Below, piece after piece: positions 17,905 to 23,929 of a DNA stretch of 50,043 nt (position 1 is the first letter of the stretch; every line of letters begins with the position of its first letter). The notes beneath the pieces were generated by a model. It did not search any database. It was not told the DNA's origin and was given only the letters and a program-made list of their open reading frames with translations. The stretch is from Pirellulales bacterium (GTDB lineage: Bacteria; Planctomycetota; Planctomycetia; Pirellulales; UBA1268), in contig JAFMIU010000018.1 in assembly GCA_017853835.1 (NCBI GenBank), forward strand, positions 1 through 50,043, in the 5' to 3' direction. Position numbers and translations under genes: made by a program.

Positions 17905-19161
17905 ATGCGTACACTCCCCCGCTTTACCTTCGGCGTTGGTGACCGGTTTGCCCACCAGGCCGAGGCTCAGTTGGCCGCCTTCGAGCGGCTCGCCGCAGAC
18001 GGCGTCGTCGTCGCTCCGGTGTGGAACAAGTCGAACCGCGAACACACCTTTATCGGCAGCGAGCCGCCAAGCGTCCGGGCTGCGGCCGCCGCCGCCGTGG
18101 CAGCACGGAAGTGGCCCCATCCATGGTTCGTGGATGCGGACCACATCCGGCTCGAAACAGTCGACCGGTTTCTTGATTCGAGTGATTTCTTCACGATTGA
18201 TGTTGCCGACTCGATCGGCAAGCCGGCGAACGATGCGGATGTCGCGGAGTTCCTCGCCAGACACCCGGAACTGACGTCCGCCGTCACGATTCCCGGCATC
18301 GCGCAGCCGATCCCGCTGTCGGCCGAAGCGTCCGCGAGCGTCGCCCGCACGTACCTTCTGGCCTGCCGCGAGGCTGGCGAAATCTACCGGCATATCCACG
18401 GCCGTCGCGGCGACGACGGAGCGATCGAGGTGAGCATGGACGAGACCGACATCGCCCAGACACCTCCTGTACTCCTCGTGATCCTGGCGCTCCTCGCCGA
18501 CGAGGGCGTGCCTCTCCAGACGATCGCGCCCAAGTTCACCGGACGTTTCAACAAGGGCGTCGATTACGTGGGAGATCTGGCCGGTTTTGAGAAGGAGTTT
18601 TCCGACGATGTGGCGGTGCTTGCGTTTGCCGCGGAACGGTACGGGCTGCCGAGGAATCTCAAGCTCTCGGTGCACAGTGGCAGCGACAAATTCTCGCTCT
18701 ATCCCGTGATCCGCCGGATCGTGGAGCGGATGGGAGCCGGCCTGCATCTCAAGACGGCCGGCACGACGTGGCTCGAGGAGATGATCGGTCTGGCGGAGGC
18801 AGGAGGCGACGGCCTGGTGCTCGCGAAGGAGATCTATGCCTACGCCTACGATCACCTCGACGAGTTCTGTGCGCCCTACGCCACGGTGATCGACATCGAC
18901 CGGACGAAGCTCCCGGCTCCGGCCGACGTGGCATCGTGGACCGGGCCGCAGCTTGCGGCGGCGTTGCGGCATGTGCCATCCAATCCCGCCTTCAATCCGC
19001 ACATGCGTCAGTTGGTGCATGTGTCATTCAAAGTGGCCGCCAAACAGGGCAAGCGATACACCGATCTGCTTGTGGCCAATCGGGATGTGGTCGCCAAGCA
19101 GGTCACCGAGAACATCTACGACCGTCACTTGCGGCCGCTGTTCGCCACGACCGGCGCCTGA
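17905..19161 (+). CDS. uxaE: Tagaturonate epimerase family protein
   Basis: A 418-residue protein matching the UxaE family, which interconverts D-tagaturonate and D-fructuronate in galacturonate catabolism. Recognisable parts are TFGVGDRFAHQAEAQL at the start, WFVDADHI, TIDVADSIGKPA, SMDETDIAQTP, FTGRFNKGVDYVGD, LSVHSGSDKFSLYP and HLKTAGTTWLEE. The Asp, Glu and His clusters in these blocks are the likely metal and catalytic residues of its barrel. The frame is open from a GTG at 17869, but the ATG at 17905 matches the usual family start. No clear Shine-Dalgarno is present there; TATCCT at 17893-17898 resembles a -10 element, so a near-leaderless transcript is possible. It opens the sugar block, 86 bases after the acetyltransferase, the largest gap in the run. 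Confidence 0.85.
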   Translation: MRTLPRFTFGVGDRFAHQAEAQLAAFERLAADGVVVAPVWNKSNREHTFIGSEPPSVRAAAAAAVAARKWPHPWFVDADHIRLETVDRFLDSSDFFTIDVADSIGKPANDADVAEFLARHPELTSAVTIPGIAQPIPLSAEASASVARTYLLACREAGEIYRHIHGRRGDDGAIEVSMDETDIAQTPPVLLVILALLADEGVPLQTIAPKFTGRFNKGVDYVGDLAGFEKEFSDDVAVLAFAAERYGLPRNLKLSVHSGSDKFSLYPVIRRIVERMGAGLHLKTAGTTWLEEMIGLAEAGGDGLVLAKEIYAYAYDHLDEFCAPYATVIDIDRTKLPAPADVASWTGPQLAAALRHVPSNPAFNPHMRQLVHVSFKVAAKQGKRYTDLLVANRDVVAKQVTENIYDRHLRPLFATTGA

Positions 19162-19179
19162 CGAAGGGGGCGCTTGGCC

Positions 19180-19995
19180 GTGCGGTCCGCGATCACGATC
19201 TGCCTCGTGCCGGAAGCGAGCCGCGGGCCCTTCGTATTCCACGGCAGTCTGGAGTCGGGTTGCCGGGCGGCTGCCGAGATAGGCTTCGACGGCGTCGAGA
19301 TCTTTCCGGGAACGGCTGCCGAGGTGTCGGCCGCTGTGGTGCAGCCTCTCGTTGCGGCGCGGGGTCTCGCGGTGGCGGCGATCGGCACCGGGGCCGGATG
19401 GGTGAAGCATGGGCTGCACCTGGTGCATGCCGACCCCGAGGTGCGATCACAGGCAAGGGCGTTCGTAGGCGGCATCATCGATGCGGCCGGGGATCTGGGA
19501 TCACCTGCGATCATCGGTTCGATGCAGGGACGATCCGGTGGCGAGGTGTCGCGAGAACTGGCGATCACCATGCTCGCCGACGCCCTTGGCGATCTCGGCG
19601 CAAGGGCGACTCGGCACGGGCAGCGACTGCTCTACGAACCGCTCAATCGCTACGAGACCGACCTCTTCAATCGGCAGGCCGAGGCGGCGGCGTTTCTTGA
19701 CGCTCATGGACTTGCCAACGTACGGCTCCTGTGCGATCTGTTTCATATGAACATCGAAGAGGAGAGTCTTGCCGGGGCGATTGCCCAATGTGGTCACCGG
19801 GTTGGGCACATCCACTGGGCCGATTCCAATCGGCGCGCGATCGGTTTTGGTCACACGTCGATCGGGCCGGTCGTGGCAGCCCTTCAGGCGATCGGGTATG
19901 AAGGCTGGCTGTCGGCTGAGGTGTTGCCATGGCCGACGCCGGCCGAGGCGGCCTCCCAGACGATCGATAGCCTGCGGCGGGGTATCGCGAGCTGA
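19180..19995 (+). CDS. Sugar isomerase/epimerase, xylose-isomerase-like TIM barrel
   Basis: A protein of about 271 residues of the AP-endonuclease-2/xylose-isomerase-like TIM-barrel superfamily, similar in pattern to hydroxypyruvate isomerase and ketose 3-epimerases. Seen are GCRAAAEIGFDGVEIFPG, LLYEPLNRYETD with its conserved metal-ligand Glu, LLCDLFHMNIEEE, GHIHWADSNRRAIGFGHT and GWLSAEVLPWP. These supply the Glu/Asp/His/Glu metal site of the family. GTG at 19180 is preferred because AAGGGGG ends 9 bases before it; TTG at 19174 would add two residues. The substrate is unknown; the neighbours suggest a keto-sugar or keto-uronate. Confidence 0.83.
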   Translation: MRSAITICLVPEASRGPFVFHGSLESGCRAAAEIGFDGVEIFPGTAAEVSAAVVQPLVAARGLAVAAIGTGAGWVKHGLHLVHADPEVRSQARAFVGGIIDAAGDLGSPAIIGSMQGRSGGEVSRELAITMLADALGDLGARATRHGQRLLYEPLNRYETDLFNRQAEAAAFLDAHGLANVRLLCDLFHMNIEEESLAGAIAQCGHRVGHIHWADSNRRAIGFGHTSIGPVVAALQAIGYEGWLSAEVLPWPTPAEAASQTIDSLRRGIAS

Positions 19996-20013
19996 CGCGA
20001 AGGAGAAGAGATC

Positions 20014-20469
20014 ATGCTCAATGGCCCGTTGCTGCACCCCGATATTCTTCGAGTGCTTGCCCGCTCGGGTCACCACTCGAAGGTGTTGATCGCCGACGGC
20101 AACTACCCGGCGCTCAACAAACGAGGGCCGCGGGCCGAGCTCGTGTCGCTCCAACTCATGCCGGGGGTGCCGACCGTGGCGCAGGTGTTCGAAGCGGTGC
20201 TCGCAGCGGTTCGGGTCGACGAGGTGTTCACCATGGGGGTGGATCGTGCGGATTCCTATGCCGCCGCAACCCCCGGAGACCCGCCGGTGTGGTCCCACTA
20301 CCGTCGGATTCTCGAGGCCTCATCGGCCTCATGCGAACTGGTGCCCATCGTGAAGTGGGATTTCTACGCGGCGGTCGCCTCCGACGATCACGTGCTGACC
20401 ATCCAGACCGCCGACACGCAGCCGTGGGCGAATCTGCTGCTCTCGATTGGCTGCCGGACTTTCTCGTGA
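20014..20469 (+). CDS. RbsD/FucU-family sugar mutarotase
   Basis: A 151-residue protein of the RbsD/FucU family, which speeds the interconversion of alpha and beta forms of sugars (FucU: L-fucose; RbsD: D-ribose). The family core is clear: LRVLARSGHHSKVLIADGNYP, with the catalytic His and Asp of the GHxxxxxIADxNYP pattern, then VFTMGVDRAD and the C-terminal DDHVLTIQTADTQPWANLL segment. Length and the IVKWDFYA segment favour the FucU side. AAGGAGA lies 9 bases before the ATG. The following genes (aldo/keto reductase, lactonase) are the enzymes that use the beta-pyranose form in L-fucose oxidation, which supports a FucU-like role. Confidence 0.88.
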   Translation: MLNGPLLHPDILRVLARSGHHSKVLIADGNYPALNKRGPRAELVSLQLMPGVPTVAQVFEAVLAAVRVDEVFTMGVDRADSYAAATPGDPPVWSHYRRILEASSASCELVPIVKWDFYAAVASDDHVLTIQTADTQPWANLLLSIGCRTFS

Positions 20470-20479
20470 GGGCGGAGTG

Positions 20480-21412
20480 ATGCAAACCAGAGTGCTGGGA
20501 CGCACCGGCCTGGAGGTGCCAATCCTGTCGTTCGGTGCGAGTTCACTCGGGCAGGAGTTTCGCTCGGTGTCGCTCGATGAGGCGATCACGAGCGTGCACG
20601 TGGCGCTCGACGGGGGCCTGAACCTGATCGACACGAGCCCGTTCTACGGTCGGGGCATGAGCGAGGTGCTGCTGGGGCTGGCGCTCAAGAAGGTGCCGCG
20701 AGACCGTTACCTCCTCTGCACGAAGCTCGGACGCTACGACCTCGGGCACTTTGACTTTTCGGCGAAGCGGGTGGCTGAAAGCGTGGATGTGTCGCTCCAT
20801 CGACTCGGCACCGACCATCTCGACATCGTGCTCTGCCACGATGTCGAGTTTGTTCCGATGCAGCAGATTGTCGACGAGACCCTTCCCGCCCTGCGGGCGA
20901 TTCGGGATCAGGGGAAGGTGCGGTTCATCGGCTTCAGTGGCTATCCGCAGAAGATCTTTCGTTTCATTGCCGATCAGGCCGACGTCGATTGCGTGCTCAA
21001 CTACAACCAATACACCCTGCAAAACACACGGTTCGCCGACGAGACGATTCCGTATCTGGTGTCGAAGGGGATCGGCGTGATGAATGCCGGGCCGTTCAGT
21101 GCCCGGCTGCTCACCGACGCACCCCTGCCCGCGTGGCTCAAGGAGCCGGCCGAGGTGAAGGCAGCGGCACGTCGGGCAGCGGAACGGTGCGCGTCGCGGG
21201 GAAGTTCGATCGCGAAGTTGGCCCTGCAGTTCTCGATCGCCAATCCTGACATCGCCACGACGGTGGCGGGCAGTGCCAGCCCCGTCAACATTCGGAGCTG
21301 GGTGGACTGGGCTTCCGAGCCGATCGACGAGGATCTCCTCCGGGACGTTCAGGCGATCTTCGCGCCGGTAAAAAACATCGGACACCTCGAAGGGCTCCCG
21401 GAAAACAATTGA
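20480..21412 (+). CDS. Aldo/keto reductase, L-fucose/L-galactose dehydrogenase-like
   Basis: A 310-residue NAD(P)-dependent aldo/keto reductase. Family marks are VLGRTGLEVPILSFGASSLG at the start, the GGLNLIDTSPFYGRGMSE segment with catalytic Asp and Tyr, the LLCTKLGRY lysine, HLDIVLCHDVEF with the catalytic His, and VRFIGFSGYPQ. The pattern is that of the L-galactose dehydrogenase/L-fucose dehydrogenase branch, which oxidises the anomeric carbon to the lactone. The ATG at 20480 has GGCGGAG just upstream. The lactonase gene follows within 5 bases, the order expected if the product is a sugar lactone. Activity on L-fucose is inference. Confidence 0.87.
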   Translation: MQTRVLGRTGLEVPILSFGASSLGQEFRSVSLDEAITSVHVALDGGLNLIDTSPFYGRGMSEVLLGLALKKVPRDRYLLCTKLGRYDLGHFDFSAKRVAESVDVSLHRLGTDHLDIVLCHDVEFVPMQQIVDETLPALRAIRDQGKVRFIGFSGYPQKIFRFIADQADVDCVLNYNQYTLQNTRFADETIPYLVSKGIGVMNAGPFSARLLTDAPLPAWLKEPAEVKAAARRAAERCASRGSSIAKLALQFSIANPDIATTVAGSASPVNIRSWVDWASEPIDEDLLRDVQAIFAPVKNIGHLEGLPENN

Positions 21413-21417
21413 TCACG

Positions 21418-22248
21418 ATGCGCATCGATGCCCACCAGCACTGCTGGGACTATTCCGCCGTGGAGTATCCGTGGATCGGGCCGGGCATGGAGCGTCTGGC
21501 GCGCGACTACCTGCCGTCAGATCTTGATCCCCTGCTCGCCGCGGAGGGCATCGACGGGTCGGTCGTCGTGCAGGCCCGCCAGAGCCTCGAGGAGAGTCGA
21601 TGGCTGCTTGGGCTCGCCGACGATCACCCGATCGTCAAGGGCGTGGTGGGGTGGGTTGATCTTCGCCGCGAGCAGGTGGCCCACGACCTGCACGAGCTCG
21701 CGGCGCACCCCAGGTTTGTCGGCGTTCGGCATGTCGTCCAGGATGAGCCCGACCCTCGATTCGTGCTGGGAGACGCCTTTGTCCGTGGCGTGCGACAGCT
21801 TCATCAGCATGGTCTCACCTATGATCTGCTGCTCTATCCCCCGCAGCTGCCTGCCGCGATCGAGCTCGTGGGTCTGGTGCCCGATCAGCCGTTCGTGGTC
21901 GATCACCTTGCCAAGCCGCGGATCGCGGCGGGCGACCGTGGCGATTGGGAGCGGGACATCCGCGCGATCGCCCGTCACGCAAACGTCTGGTGCAAGGTGT
22001 CGGGCATGGTGACCGAGGCGGCCCGACGGGGATGGAAACGATCAGATTTCGCGCCCTATCTCGACGTGGTGTTCGAGGCCTTTACACCGCGTCGGCTGAT
22101 GTTTGGGAGTGACTGGCCGGTCTGTCTCCTGGCCGCGGAGTATGCCGACGTGGTGGCGATCGTGAGGGACTATGCCGAGCAGCTCTCGGCGGATGAACAG
22201 GCGATGATCTGGGGCGGCACGGCCGCCACCTTCTACGGACTGACGTGA
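21418..22248 (+). CDS. Amidohydrolase-family lactonase, L-fuconolactonase-like
   Basis: A 276-residue metal-dependent hydrolase of the amidohydrolase-2 family. It begins MRIDAHQHCWDY, the metal-binding HxH of the family, and continues with YLPSDLDPLL, the HPRFVGVRHVVQDEPDP block, FVVDHLAKPRI and the C-terminal FGSDWPVCLLAAEYADVV with its metal/catalytic Asp. This combination is that of L-fuconolactonase and L-rhamnonolactonase-type enzymes, which open sugar lactones. The ATG at 21418 begins the conserved motif; a TTG at 21409 overlapping the upstream stop is an alternative start. Position after a sugar dehydrogenase supports the lactonase assignment. Confidence 0.86.
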   Translation: MRIDAHQHCWDYSAVEYPWIGPGMERLARDYLPSDLDPLLAAEGIDGSVVVQARQSLEESRWLLGLADDHPIVKGVVGWVDLRREQVAHDLHELAAHPRFVGVRHVVQDEPDPRFVLGDAFVRGVRQLHQHGLTYDLLLYPPQLPAAIELVGLVPDQPFVVDHLAKPRIAAGDRGDWERDIRAIARHANVWCKVSGMVTEAARRGWKRSDFAPYLDVVFEAFTPRRLMFGSDWPVCLLAAEYADVVAIVRDYAEQLSADEQAMIWGGTAATFYGLT

Positions 22249-22283
22249 TGCACATCCGCCGATCCGGCGGGCAGGGAGGGACC

Positions 22284-23315
22284 ATGCAGGCGCTGCTGCT
22301 CGAACGACCCAGGGAGTTTCGATTGATCGACGTGCCCGAGCCCGGCGTGCCGGGGGCCGGTGAGGCCGTGGTGCGGGTGCGGGCGGTCGGGATCTGCGGC
22401 ACCGACTATGGCGGCTACCTCGGCAAAATGCCCTTCTTCAGCTACCCACGGATCCCGGGGCATGAACTCGGCGTCGAGGTGGTGTCGGTGGGGGAGGGAG
22501 TCACGGGCGTCGCTCCGGGGGATCGATGCTGCGTCGAGCCCTATATCAACTGCCAGCAGTGCCACTCCTGCCGGCGTGGCCTCACCAACTGCTGTGAGCA
22601 CCACCAGACCCTCGGTGTGCACTGCGACGGCGGGCTTCGGCCGCTCTTCACGGTGCCTGCCCGCAAGCTCCACCCTTCGCCGCGGCTCACCCACGAGCAG
22701 AACGCCCTGGTGGAAACGCTCGCCATCGGATGCCACGCCATCGATCGCGCCGGCCCGAAGCCCGGTGAAACGGTGCTCATCATCGGTGCCGGCCCGATCG
22801 GCCTGTCAGCCCTCGAGTTCGCCAAGGTCTCGGGTGCCCGGGTGATCGTGATGGACATGGCGGAATCCCGCCTCGAGTTCGTGCGGTCGTCCATGGGAGT
22901 GACCGACACGGTGCTGGCCACGGGCACACCCGCCGATGCCGAGGCGGTGGCGAAGCTTACCGATGGGCGGATGGCTGAGGTGGTGGTGGATGCCACCGGC
23001 AGCGCCACCAGCATGGCCGCCGCCATCGCCTGGTGCAGTTTTGGGGGCCGGCTGGTGTATGTCGGAATCACCCAGGGCGACGTGACATTTCCACACGCAC
23101 CGGTGATGCATCGCCGGGAACTCACGATTCTCGCCAGCCGCAACGCCCTGTCACGGGATTTTTCAAGAATCGTTTCCCTGATCGAGGATGGTACGATCGA
23201 TACCCGCCCTTGGATCACGCACCACATTCCGTTCGTCGACGTTTCAGCGAGATTTGCCGATCTGCTCGTCCCGACGAGCGGCGTGATCAAGGCCGTGATC
23301 GAGATGCCCACCTGA
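22284..23315 (+). CDS. Zinc-dependent alcohol dehydrogenase (MDR family)
   Basis: A 343-residue medium-chain dehydrogenase. The catalytic zinc site is GICGTDYGGYLGK with PGHELGVEVV; the structural zinc site is CQQCHSCRRGLTNCCEHH. The Rossmann fold starts at LIIGAGPIGLSALEFAKVSGA. This pattern is shared with L-threonine dehydrogenase, sorbitol dehydrogenase and galactonate/gulonate 5-dehydrogenase type enzymes, so a polyol or sugar-acid substrate is likely. AGGGAGGG lies just before the ATG at 22284; an ATG at 22245 overlapping the lactonase stop would add 13 atypical residues. In L-fucose oxidation the later dehydrogenase is usually of the short-chain type, so this may define a variant route. 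Confidence 0.88.
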   Translation: MQALLLERPREFRLIDVPEPGVPGAGEAVVRVRAVGICGTDYGGYLGKMPFFSYPRIPGHELGVEVVSVGEGVTGVAPGDRCCVEPYINCQQCHSCRRGLTNCCEHHQTLGVHCDGGLRPLFTVPARKLHPSPRLTHEQNALVETLAIGCHAIDRAGPKPGETVLIIGAGPIGLSALEFAKVSGARVIVMDMAESRLEFVRSSMGVTDTVLATGTPADAEAVAKLTDGRMAEVVVDATGSATSMAAAIAWCSFGGRLVYVGITQGDVTFPHAPVMHRRELTILASRNALSRDFSRIVSLIEDGTIDTRPWITHHIPFVDVSARFADLLVPTSGVIKAVIEMPT

Positions 23316-23329
23316 GGAGAAGTCGTCGC

Positions 23330-23929
23330 ATGACGCGTTCCGCTCCCGAACCAAAGTCGTCGTCATCCCGTGGTCTGGCGATCGGTGCCGGGCTCGTCGT
23401 GGGCCTTTTGGTCGTCGCGGGTTGGTGGTTCTGGCCGAGGACAAGCCGTGTGACCGAAACGGCCACGATCGCCAAGAGCCTCCTCGACTCGGGAGGGACG
23501 CCCGACAAACGCGCGATTCGTCAGGTGATCCAAAACGTCGATCGGATGCCTCGCGCAGAACTGTTCACCCTCTACCGAGCGGTCGGTGAGGAGTGGCGGC
23601 GGCTTCGACAGGAGTCGATCGATCGTTACTTTAGCGCCACGGCGGCCGAAAAGCCGCAGATTCTCGATGCGGAGATGGCGAGGCTCGAATCCCTGCATGA
23701 ACTGATGCTGGCCCTCAATCCGGATGCGGATCCCAACGGCACGCCCTGGATGCCGCGGGAGCGTGGGCGGGGCGGTCGTCGTGGGCGGGGCGGCAACGCC
23801 GAGCCTCAGCCTCAGGACGAGGCGGCCGCCAAGGCGGAGGCGGATCGTCGGGCGATCGCCGAGCGGTACGAGGAGGCGCTCCTGGCTCACGCGAAGTCAC
23901 GGGGCGTCGAGTTGCCCGCGTTTCGCTGA
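23330..23929 (+). CDS. Membrane-anchored hypothetical protein
   Basis: A 199-residue protein I do not recognise. One transmembrane helix lies at about residues 14-35 (RGLAIGAGLVVGLLVVAGWW) with a short, basic N-terminal tail. A helical extracytoplasmic domain follows (about 45-135) with SLLDSGGTPDKRAIRQVIQN and MPRAELFTLYRAVGEEW. The C-terminal part contains a Gly/Arg-rich patch (RERGRGGRRGRGGNAEPQPQ) and an Ala/Glu helix. GAGGAG precedes the ATG and overlaps the dehydrogenase stop region. Similar small anchored helical proteins with Gly/Arg patches occur in planctomycetes with no assigned role. Its last 33 bases overlap the end of the convergent minus-strand gene. Confidence 0.78.
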   Translation: MTRSAPEPKSSSSRGLAIGAGLVVGLLVVAGWWFWPRTSRVTETATIAKSLLDSGGTPDKRAIRQVIQNVDRMPRAELFTLYRAVGEEWRRLRQESIDRYFSATAAEKPQILDAEMARLESLHELMLALNPDADPNGTPWMPRERGRGGRRGRGGNAEPQPQDEAAAKAEADRRAIAERYEEALLAHAKSRGVELPAFR

